A stretch of DNA of 64,000 bases from Candidatus Zixiibacteriota bacterium (GTDB lineage: Bacteria; Zixibacteria; MSB-5A5; GN15; JAAZOE01): the NCBI GenBank assembly GCA_023138975.1, contig JAGLON010000008.1, positions 186,001-250,000 on the forward strand, given 5' to 3'. The first letter of the stretch is position 1; the number at the start of each line of letters is the position of its first letter. The notes beneath the pieces were generated by a model. That model was not told the DNA's origin, made no database searches, and was given only the letters and a program-made list of their open reading frames with translations. A program made the translations under genes and the position numbers. This document shows, piece by piece, positions 8,429 through 15,438 of this stretch.

Positions 8429-9632
8429 TATTAATTTCCTCATAAAAATTCTCAAAAGGAGAATTCTCTTTCAGAGAAAAAGCTTTATAAAATTCATCCT
8501 CATAATCAGAGAATGATTCTCTTTCGATTCTGACTGATGCTAACAATTCCCCATATTTAATATAATCACCTGTAAATTTATGCAGAATTAATCCTGCTGG
8601 ATCAGGAAATGAATTAGTATTAACTTTTGCACTATTTTGTAATTTTACTAAAATGTCTCTAATTATTTTTATATCTATTAAAAGAATTCCCTCAGATCTT
8701 GAAGTTATTATGTATTTGTGTAATATTTTCTTTTTTTTAACAAACTCATTGAATAAAGATATCTTTGATCCTTGAGCTAAAATGTTTTTTTCAAAAGCAA
8801 TAGCAATATTGCTAATAACATTAGAGGTTATATCCTTATCAATTAAAGAGCCTGCTATTCTAGAGCATAAGTACAAATGAGATCTTAGTCTATCACAAAT
8901 TTTAGTATTTAACAAATCATAAATTGCCATTAAAGACTCAGACCGACCAATATAAGGCTGAAAAGGAATTTCTCCATTTGTAAGAAAACATTTAGTTTTT
9001 ATTCCTAATATATATGCTACTTCACAAAACCGAATTGCATTTATTTTTGCCTCTTTCCAAGTAGGTCCAAAGTTTCCATGCTTTGATACTCTTACATCAA
9101 GTCCTGTAATTTTAAGATTTACAGACAATTTCTTTGATAGTATACTTGCAATTACTAAAGCTGGAATTGATTGATACCCATTCTCTTGTCTGAACTTAAA
9201 AAATACTTCATCTAATGGCACAAAGTTTTTATTGGTGAGAAAATGAACGTACCCACTATGTTTTATTATTGTTTTTATTATTTCTACATTGGGGTTTATA
9301 TTATAATTAGGGATTTGACTTAATACATCAATTCCGCCAGCTGGCCTTCCCGGAACACCCAATTTAGGTATTTTCATCCCCTCGGCATTTAGTAATAAAG
9401 GGCATAAGAGTGTCGTTAAAGATGTAGGGCCGCCAGTTGAGGCAATATCTACAAATTCATAATTATCTTCTTCAAATAGTATAATCCCTGACTTTGCAAG
9501 CTTTGTTGCTAAGTAGGCAATATACTCATTAGACAATTTTCCCTTTTTGGCAATCTCTGCAACAACATACATATTCTTAATAGTTGGGTTTTCTCCCATT
9601 TCATTAATAGCAATTATTATTTTATCCTTCAT
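8421..9632 (-). CDS. Divergent thymidine/pyrimidine-nucleoside phosphorylase-like protein
   Basis: A 403-residue protein of the thymidine phosphorylase (DeoA)/glycosyltransferase family 3 fold. VDIASTGG matches the phosphate-loop segment (usually VDKHSTGG), GRPAGGIDVL the GHTGGTLDKLE segment, PALVIASILSKKL the family's SIPLIAASILSKK helix, LDVRVSKHGNFG the LDVKVGSGAFM strand, and PYIGRSESLMAI the PLG..VGN segment. The length is close to the usual ~440. The phosphate loop has lost the normal Lys and the VGDK is PTSL, so substrate or activity may differ from housekeeping DeoA. It overlaps the methyltransferase stop by 11 bases, with a good Shine-Dalgarno (GAGGAG), and overlaps the next gene by 8. 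This is operon-bound and unlikely to be simple nucleoside salvage. Confidence 0.8.
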   Translation of the reverse strand: MKDKIIIAINEMGENPTIKNMYVVAEIAKKGKLSNEYIAYLATKLAKSGIILFEEDNYEFVDIASTGGPTSLTTLLCPLLLNAEGMKIPKLGVPGRPAGGIDVLSQIPNYNINPNVEIIKTIIKHSGYVHFLTNKNFVPLDEVFFKFRQENGYQSIPALVIASILSKKLSVNLKITGLDVRVSKHGNFGPTWKEAKINAIRFCEVAYILGIKTKCFLTNGEIPFQPYIGRSESLMAIYDLLNTKICDRLRSHLYLCSRIAGSLIDKDITSNVISNIAIAFEKNILAQGSKISLFNEFVKKKKILHKYIITSRSEGILLIDIKIIRDILVKLQNSAKVNTNSFPDPAGLILHKFTGDYIKYGELLASVRIERESFSDYEDEFYKAFSLKENSPFENFYEEINNA

Positions 9633-10653
9633 TATGAAGACTCCTCTTTATAGATTTTGCAAGTTTCATAATAAAAACAGGAGGTAATGCATTCCCAATC
9701 ATCTCAGCAACACCCTGTCTTCCCTTTCTCAAAGAAAAATAATAATTTTTAGGAAATGATTGCAATATGGCAGCTTCCCTTAATGTAATAGCTCTATTTT
9801 GAGTTGGGTGTAAAAATCTTCCTTTTGATGGATTCGTACATCCACTTGTGATAGTTGGTGCAGGTTTATTATACGACATTCTCCCATAAACATCCTTAAA
9901 GCCGTTACACTTTCTATGACAGTTTAATTGATATCTTGAATTTAAATCTTTTCTACTCCCCCCATTTTTGGGAATCATATTAATGAGGTTTTTCACATAT
10001 TCAGACCGCTTAACTTTATAATTATGTAGAATATCTTTGCTTTTGATTGGTGGCAATAATGCTTTAATTGCATCACCAACATTTATATTTATTCTATCTC
10101 TTTTGGCAAAAGTTACATCATTTTTTGTACTTCCTATAAGTATCAAACGCTTTCTTCTTTGAGGAACACCAAAATCATTCGCATCTAATATATCAGTTTT
10201 ATAAAAGTAACCAAGATTTCCTAACATTATTTTAAATAAGTCAAATACTTCATCATTTTTTATACCTACTACATTTTCAAATAATACTGCTTTCGGTTTC
10301 AATAATTCTACATAGTACAGAAAGTTAAATAGCAATCCGTTTCTTGAATCACTTATATTTTTTGATCCATTTAACGTTCTTATTACTGAAAAACCTTGAC
10401 ATGGGGGACACCCTGTTAGAAGATCAAGTTCGCCCTTTTTTAGATTCAACTCTTTTTTTAGAATAAAAGGAGATAAAGAAGTAATATCTTTATTCCATAC
10501 ACTTACTTCTGGATGATTTATAGTATAAGTTTCAATAGCAAGACTATCTATATCTACTGCCCCTAACACATTAAAGCCAGCCATTTTTAAGCCGGTTGTC
10601 GCCCCTCCGCATCCACAAAAAAGATCTATCGCATTCATAGATTTTAATTTCAT
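9622..10653 (-). CDS. DNA (cytosine-5)-methyltransferase
   Basis: A 343-residue C5 cytosine methyltransferase with the canonical motif order: I (IDLFCGCGGATTGL), IV with catalytic Cys (GCPPCQGFS), VI (ENVVG), VIII (QRRKRLILIG), IX (LREAAILQSFP) and X (GNALPP). The target recognition region lies at about residues 200-270. It methylates cytosine in a specific DNA sequence that cannot be read from the gene. There is no adjacent restriction endonuclease; it instead leads an operon with a phosphorylase-like gene and a kinase/ATPase gene. Start options are 10653 and 10638, neither with a clear Shine-Dalgarno. Its divergent upstream region contains an inverted repeat at 10764-10788. Confidence 0.93.
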   Translation of the reverse strand: MKLKSMNAIDLFCGCGGATTGLKMAGFNVLGAVDIDSLAIETYTINHPEVSVWNKDITSLSPFILKKELNLKKGELDLLTGCPPCQGFSVIRTLNGSKNISDSRNGLLFNFLYYVELLKPKAVLFENVVGIKNDEVFDLFKIMLGNLGYFYKTDILDANDFGVPQRRKRLILIGSTKNDVTFAKRDRININVGDAIKALLPPIKSKDILHNYKVKRSEYVKNLINMIPKNGGSRKDLNSRYQLNCHRKCNGFKDVYGRMSYNKPAPTITSGCTNPSKGRFLHPTQNRAITLREAAILQSFPKNYYFSLRKGRQGVAEMIGNALPPVFIMKLAKSIKRSLHNEG

Positions 10654-10763
10654 ATTTTAGTTAAACCTTTACAACCAAATTGGAATTAGAAAATATATCA
10701 AAAATAAACAATACTGTCAATTGTTTAACAAATCCTAAATAAAACATTCATAGGATATTCCTT

Positions 10764-10788
10764 AATCAACAATCATTGAATGTTGATT
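10764..10788. promoter_or_regulatory. Inverted repeat in the divergent promoter region
   Basis: AATCAACA (10764-10771) and TGTTGATT (10781-10788) form a perfect 8-base inverted repeat around a 9-base centre. It lies in the 219-base AT-rich gap between the divergent methyltransferase operon (start 10653) and the gene at 10873, a likely place for a shared operator. A hairpin role in RNA is also possible but no T-run follows. Confidence 0.4.
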
Positions 10789-10872
10789 TTATTACGCATA
10801 GGAACTCTTTGGGGTTATGAGATTATATTCTAGTATAGCAATCTATAAATAAGACATTGTTTTATATTATAA

Positions 10873-11622
10873 ATGATTGTGGATTTATGGAATATGATTT
10901 CTGATGCGGAGACAGAGGGGTTACCTTCAAACAAGGATATTTCTAATGGCTATAGGGCAGAAGTCAAGATAAAAGGAGTTTTTACTCCACCATGGAATCA
11001 GAAATTGTTTGCATGGAGATTTTTTTCTAGAAGTGACTATTTAATTGAGGCTTCGACGTCCTTTGAGGGACAAATAGTAGCTGATTTAGGTTGTGGGAGC
11101 CATTTGGATAGCCACATCCTTTTAGATGTTGTTGGAGCAAGAGGACATATTGCAATTGAACCTTATAATATGCATTCTTTTTATGAAAGATTAATAGAAT
11201 CTTCAGAAGCAAAGGGTAAAGAAGAATTAAATTCAAAGATTAGGAAAATGCAGGTTTATATAGGGCATTTAAAAATGTACGACCAAAATAGAGTTAACAG
11301 ATTAGTAGTAGGAATGAAAAGACATCTTAATCATGGTACAGGAGATTTACCTGTTTCATTAGTAGCGGAAGATATGTTAACTGCTTTAAGAAGATTACCT
11401 AACGAATCGGTTAGTATCTTAGCATCTGGAATTGATGAATGTATTGTCCCTAAAGATGTGTATGCTGAAAAAGTTGAGAAAGAAATATCAAGAGTCTTAA
11501 ATCCTAAAGGAGCATTTATAGGAGAGTCTTCAAGATTTAGACCAGCTAAGTTGATGCAAGATAATAGGTGGAATCATGATTCCACTTTTAGTAAATATGT
11601 GAAATTAAAAGAACTCGTATAA
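10873..11622 (+). CDS. Class I SAM-dependent methyltransferase-like protein
   Basis: A 249-residue protein. VADLGCGSHLDSHIL near residue 70 is the SAM-binding motif I of class I methyltransferases, and HIAIEPYNM near 94 is the acidic strand-2 motif. LRRLPNESVSILASGIDECI near 180 matches the motif after strand 4, and the ending RVLNPKGAFIGESSRF resembles the strand-5 region of small-molecule or protein methyltransferases. The substrate is unknown and there is no DPPY or PCQ motif, so DNA methylation is unlikely. It is divergent from the methyltransferase operon with an AT-rich shared control region, and shares its low GC look, so it may belong to the same acquired module. Confidence 0.7.
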   Translation: MIVDLWNMISDAETEGLPSNKDISNGYRAEVKIKGVFTPPWNQKLFAWRFFSRSDYLIEASTSFEGQIVADLGCGSHLDSHILLDVVGARGHIAIEPYNMHSFYERLIESSEAKGKEELNSKIRKMQVYIGHLKMYDQNRVNRLVVGMKRHLNHGTGDLPVSLVAEDMLTALRRLPNESVSILASGIDECIVPKDVYAEKVEKEISRVLNPKGAFIGESSRFRPAKLMQDNRWNHDSTFSKYVKLKELV

Positions 11623-11671
11623 CCACTAAAAATCCCAACCTCTCAAAGCTAGTTAATTATCTAATCTAACC

Positions 11672-12466
11672 TTATCCTGAACAACCCAACCCCTCAAGAA
11701 TCCTACTTGATACCTCCTTAATTCTCTGAATCGAATTCATAAGTGTTTCCTTATCCCCTTGATACATCTGAATGTAATCGCTGAAGGCTGTATTTGCATC
11801 TAATCCAATCGCACTCGAAACAACAAACGCTACTGCTTCGGCTTCTGTCTCTTTTTGCTTTTTCGATAGTTTACCATTCTTATTCTGATGTAAAAACTCG
11901 TGAGCGAACTCGTGAACTCTGACTGAGAAGTCCTCTGCTAGACTTAATCCGGATTTAATAACAATTTTACCTCCAGAGGAATAGCCCTCTGCGGCAATAT
12001 CATCTGAGTATTCTAATTGAATATTTTGCTTAAAGATTAACTCATTCAATTTAGAGCAGTATTCTTTGGGATCACCTTCTACCGTCGAAATAGCAGGGAG
12101 TTCCTTGCCATTAGTCTGGCTTATATCAAATACAGTTACAATACGAAAGCCACAAATATCATGTTCAGAATTTACAATTTCCTTCTGAACCTCTTCTTTT
12201 TTTCGAATTATTGGAGCAATAATTTTTATTCCCTTTTCACCTTTCATAATATAGCGATCTAATTTTCTCCAGGTGTGAAACCCAGCAACTCTGGTCGCTG
12301 TGGGAAATTGCATGGATATTAGCATGATATTTGTGAAGCTGTAATTGTGAAACCTACCCATAGTTTTCATATAATTCTTTAGTACTTCACTTTGTCCCTT
12401 TTCAATTGACTCTATTAATTCATTGAACGCAATATCAATGAGCGACTTAGCTTTGTTTTCTTTCAT
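11672..12466 (-). CDS. ArdC-like antirestriction protein (ssDNA-binding domain plus zincin peptidase)
   Basis: A 264-residue protein with the ArdC layout. The N-terminal ssDNA-binding domain (about residues 5-100) shows NIMLISMQFPTATRVAGFHTW and KGEKGIKIIAP, which are diagnostic of the family. The C-terminal metallopeptidase-like domain has HEFAHEFLH (HExxH) near residue 178 and a downstream ETEAEAVAFVV segment that supplies the third zinc ligand Glu. ArdC proteins enter with or are expressed from conjugative DNA and protect it from restriction. Its presence supports a mobile, possibly conjugation-derived island. It stands alone on the minus strand with about 156 bases of gene-free sequence upstream. 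Confidence 0.88.
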   Translation of the reverse strand: MKENKAKSLIDIAFNELIESIEKGQSEVLKNYMKTMGRFHNYSFTNIMLISMQFPTATRVAGFHTWRKLDRYIMKGEKGIKIIAPIIRKKEEVQKEIVNSEHDICGFRIVTVFDISQTNGKELPAISTVEGDPKEYCSKLNELIFKQNIQLEYSDDIAAEGYSSGGKIVIKSGLSLAEDFSVRVHEFAHEFLHQNKNGKLSKKQKETEAEAVAFVVSSAIGLDANTAFSDYIQMYQGDKETLMNSIQRIKEVSSRILEGLGCSG

Positions 12467-12622
12467 AATATCACCTTTCTCTTAAGGGTTTTTGTGTTCC
12501 TTCACCTAAAAAAGAGGAACCAAAAAGTTGTGGAGAAAGTGATTCTAAATTGTGAAAACAAGGCGTAGTTGAATGCGTTACAAGAATTGAATTTTATAAG
12601 GAATAGAGAATAAGTTTGTTAA

Positions 12623-13831
12623 CTAAAACAGAAGGTCACATTCCAAGAAGTCTGAGCTGGCAATCTTTGTTCTAAAAGGAAATAACCGGAACGGACTAAT
12701 CAGAAAACTGCTTAATAACTGAATATTTATCAAATCATCTAATTCGTTATTAGTAAGGATCCGTTTGCCTAAATGATCATCATAGAAAAGATACTGACTG
12801 TTTTCTACTATCCATTTGCTGGCAAAATAGTTTTCTGTAATTTCAGTTTCAGGTGATAATGGCTTTCCGAAATCAACAAGATAATATGTCTTTAAGGCAT
12901 CATTCGCCAGCCATTTATTAAAGTATGTTAAATCTGTAAGAAGTTTCAGAATATGCTCAATTGTTGAAAACTGCTCTTTTCTGAAGTTTATAAGCTCAGA
13001 TAAATACTTAGTTAGATCAGGAAAGTGCTTCGTGTCAGGTCTATTGAAATATTTAGAAAAGGCATCGAGATATAGAGCATCGTTTTTGATTTCCTCTTGT
13101 TTGAGAGCAAAGTATTTCTCTTTAAGTAAATCATTAGCTAGTTTTCTGTAATCGGTGTTAACTTGAAACAGTTTCTCAATGTCACCAAATTCTTGAAAGT
13201 CAGAACAGAACCAGCTCAAGAAAGTATAGCAGCAAAAGGCCCGGGCGATACTTCCAGAGAATTCCTCAAACGGCTTTCTATAAAATAACTCATAGTATCT
13301 CGCAGATGTTGATTCTTCATTATCATCAATATAATAGTTCTCTTTTAAAAAGGAGTATTGTAGAAGCGAAGCTGATGCCTCTAAAGCATATTTAAGCCGT
13401 TGATGTTGGTGATTAGAAAATATTCCGTTACAGATATTGTTTATTAATTCCTGCTCCTGATGATTAAATAGATTATCCTCACGCAATGAACCAAGGTTTG
13501 TGTATAGAGGGACATTGATTTTCTTGCCTTTTAATAATGGCGTAATAGAAAATATCTGGGAATAGCAATTAAACCATGATAAAAATGACCGCCACAACGT
13601 TCTTGATAGATGTAAATCTAGAAAGTGCTTTCTTTCGTGTAAAGATGTCGAAAAGCGTAAATCTAATCTACCATCTTCTGATACATGACTAGATGTTTGT
13701 TTTAATTCTGAAAGAGTTTGTGAGGAATTGGTTAACGAAATAGAGGGAGGTCTTGGCACCCAACCGCATTCTTTCGCATTTATTATTACGGCATAAAATG
13801 AGGGGTCGATAAACCCTGAGTATTTGTCCAT
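12623..13831 (-). CDS. Unrecognised protein with HExxH motif, possible zinc peptidase
   Basis: A 402-residue protein with no family I can name. A segment SLHERKHFLDLHLSRTL near residue 65-80 contains HExxH (HERKH), and RLKYALEASASLLQY about 85 residues later offers an E-x-x-A helix of the type that provides the third ligand in gluzincins. This makes a metallopeptidase possible. The rest is helical and rich in aromatic residues. It is divergent from the gene at 13894, with only 62 bases between the two starts and matching inverted-repeat arms there, so the pair is probably co-regulated. Function otherwise unknown. Confidence 0.6.
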   Translation of the reverse strand: MDKYSGFIDPSFYAVIINAKECGWVPRPPSISLTNSSQTLSELKQTSSHVSEDGRLDLRFSTSLHERKHFLDLHLSRTLWRSFLSWFNCYSQIFSITPLLKGKKINVPLYTNLGSLREDNLFNHQEQELINNICNGIFSNHQHQRLKYALEASASLLQYSFLKENYYIDDNEESTSARYYELFYRKPFEEFSGSIARAFCCYTFLSWFCSDFQEFGDIEKLFQVNTDYRKLANDLLKEKYFALKQEEIKNDALYLDAFSKYFNRPDTKHFPDLTKYLSELINFRKEQFSTIEHILKLLTDLTYFNKWLANDALKTYYLVDFGKPLSPETEITENYFASKWIVENSQYLFYDDHLGKRILTNNELDDLINIQLLSSFLISPFRLFPFRTKIASSDFLECDLLF

Positions 13832-13884
13832 ATAAAGACTATATAATTAATTGCTCTTTTTAGTATTTATCTATATCTTTATAT
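13830..13884. promoter_or_regulatory. Compact divergent promoter with inverted arms
   Basis: ATATAAAGA (13830-13838) and its reverse complement TCTTTATAT (13876-13884) lie near the two ends of the 62-base gap between divergent start codons at 13831 and 13894. The region is almost pure A/T. The arrangement suggests overlapping promoters with a symmetric operator; the AT-rich composition means a chance match cannot be excluded. Confidence 0.35.
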
Positions 13885-13893
13885 AAGAGTATT

Positions 13894-14760
13894 ATGGAAA
13901 ACAAACAACAGACAATAAAAGAAATTACAAAAGAGTTTTATGAAAGGCTTGCTCTATATGATCCCGAGTCTTTTGTGCGTACCATCAATTCCCTCTCACT
14001 ACACCTGGACCGTGCCTATAAATCTCTTTTGCATCAGCATGATAGTCGCATCTTCTTTGGAAACAAGATTGAATCATTGGAATTAACAGAGTATGAATAC
14101 AATTCTTTTCAGTTAATGAGAGTAATTGCTATTGTCACTGAAGAGCTAAAGAGGAATCATGACGACTTAAACAAATTGCAGGAAATCATTCAATCAACAA
14201 CCAACAAATGCAATCTCCCTGAATGGTTCAAAAAAAGAATTGTTACCTATATCCCCCTTCTTTTTATAAGGAATCAGAATTCATCTGAAGAATCTGCACC
14301 AGAAAGCTATACTGTTTTTCTGCGAGGGAAAATACGACACCTGGAAAATGCTGAACTTGCTGCATTCAAGAATAAAACCAATCCTGGCGATTTTAATATT
14401 TTTATTGAAAACACAGATAGCGTCAATATTTATATTAACAACAACCCCAAACTATTTAGAGCAGGTAATTACCATCCCTTTAACATATTAACATTATTTT
14501 TGCACAGATTGGGTGAAGCACTAACCTACCGGGAAATTTATCATTTAGCAATCAAACCAACAGAAAAAACTGTACCGCGGGACTATAGTAAAAAAGTGTA
14601 TGATTATCTTAAGCTGATAAAAAAAACAATTCATAATTGTAAAACTAGTCGAATTGATCCTGATGAGTGGTTTCAAAGAGATCATAATAAAGGGGTCATT
14701 CATATAAGTAAGTCAATCAACGGTTGTCTTATCACATCCGATAATCATTTATTTATATAA
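13894..14760 (+). CDS. Hypothetical protein with C-terminal winged-helix-like region
   Basis: A 288-residue protein. The N-terminal two thirds are helical with heptad-like stretches (residues 30-110) and no catalytic motif. The C-terminal part, from about residue 195 (ILTLFLHRLGEALTYREIY, then SKKVYDYLKLIKKTI), resembles the winged-helix effector domains of transcriptional regulators, in which a helix pair is followed by a hairpin. It may regulate itself and the divergent HExxH gene. No sensor or phosphorylation domain is recognised. The 62-base divergent spacer fits a regulator-target pair. Confidence 0.5.
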   Translation: MENKQQTIKEITKEFYERLALYDPESFVRTINSLSLHLDRAYKSLLHQHDSRIFFGNKIESLELTEYEYNSFQLMRVIAIVTEELKRNHDDLNKLQEIIQSTTNKCNLPEWFKKRIVTYIPLLFIRNQNSSEESAPESYTVFLRGKIRHLENAELAAFKNKTNPGDFNIFIENTDSVNIYINNNPKLFRAGNYHPFNILTLFLHRLGEALTYREIYHLAIKPTEKTVPRDYSKKVYDYLKLIKKTIHNCKTSRIDPDEWFQRDHNKGVIHISKSINGCLITSDNHLFI

Positions 14761-14782
14761 TATTTCTTGCTTGGTAGAATTG

Positions 14783-14890
14783 TTACCTGAAAACTCCGCA
14801 CAATTCAATCTCCTTACCTGAAAATCGATATTGAGCTTAGTAGAAACCATTAGCTATTCTACCCTCAGTAGATAATAAAACTAGAGGGTA
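14783..14890. promoter_or_regulatory. Regulatory region upstream of the zinc finger/ATPase/triad operon
   Basis: Two direct copies of TTACCTGAAAA (14783-14793 and 14814-14824) are 31 bases apart, about three helical turns, and an inverted repeat TACCCTC (14860-14866) / GAGGGTA (14884-14890) follows with a 17-base centre. All lie in the 283-base gap before the long plus-strand operon that starts near 15044. Helically phased repeats are typical of operator pairs; the excisionase-like protein encoded at the operon's end (20940) is one candidate binder (inference). Confidence 0.45.
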
Positions 14891-14895
14891 ACGAT

Positions 14896-15054
14896 ATGAA
14901 TGTTCATTTTCCAGTTTCGATTTCAAATTCTCGGTATAGTATACTCGGACGTAGAATTTGTTCATTCTGTATCATATCAATCACTTACGCCCAGAACATG
15001 AAACTTATTAATAGAAAACAATCTCAACAGGAGAAATCCTATTATGAGCAATAA
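14896..15054 (+). CDS. Possible 52-residue leader peptide
   Basis: An ATG at 14896, six bases after a GAGGG stretch, opens a 52-codon frame that ends at 15054, overlapping the start of the zinc finger gene (15044) by 11 bases in another frame. The peptide contains CSFC. The overlap would allow translational coupling to the operon's first gene. It is short and without homologues that I recognise, so it may be chance. Confidence 0.25.
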   Translation: MNVHFPVSISNSRYSILGRRICSFCIISITYAQNMKLINRKQSQQEKSYYEQ

Positions 15055-15430
15055 CCCTCGCCAAAGAATAAGGCGCAATGAAACTTGCTACCGGGGAAAA
15101 GGCAGTTCATTTACTATTCGAAATGAGGAACATGGGATTTTCATGGATGATGGGAATATAATCTCCCGTGAACGCCAAGTGACTCCATTAATTCAGGGAA
15201 TTGTACCGCATGAGGCAAAAGATGTTGCTGGTCAATGTCAAAGTTGTTTTGAATTCACAACCAAATTAATAATATGCGATCAATGCCGACAAGTAGTATG
15301 TCTGCCCTGTTCTAGAAAAAAAGATGACATGACTGTATGTCCCCTTTGTTTCAATTATCTGAAGCATCGCAAGTGGATTCTGATAGTAAAAAAGTTATTT
15401 ATAGACCCGTTCGTGGAACGAGTGAGGTAG
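15044..15430 (+). CDS. FYVE/RING-like zinc finger protein, first gene of the triad operon
   Basis: A 128-residue protein with eight cysteines in four CxxC pairs between about residues 64 and 105: CQSC, CDQC, CLPC and CPLC, with spacings of 9, 4 and 9 residues between pairs. That order is what a cross-brace (two-zinc) FYVE/RING-type finger uses, with the 4-residue second gap closer to FYVE/PHD than to RING. The N-terminus is basic and polar. The C-terminal tail (KWILIVKKLFIDPF) is an amphipathic or membrane-touching helix. It starts after a CAGGAG Shine-Dalgarno and is followed 8 bases later by the ATPase. The role is probably an adaptor in the DNA-processing complex; this is inference. Confidence 0.7.
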   Translation: MSNNPRQRIRRNETCYRGKGSSFTIRNEEHGIFMDDGNIISRERQVTPLIQGIVPHEAKDVAGQCQSCFEFTTKLIICDQCRQVVCLPCSRKKDDMTVCPLCFNYLKHRKWILIVKKLFIDPFVERVR

Positions 15431-15438
15431 TTATTAGT

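Noticed and set aside
9622..10653. Ordinary restriction-modification system
   Set aside because: No endonuclease gene is beside the cytosine methyltransferase; its partners are the phosphorylase-like and kinase/ATPase genes.
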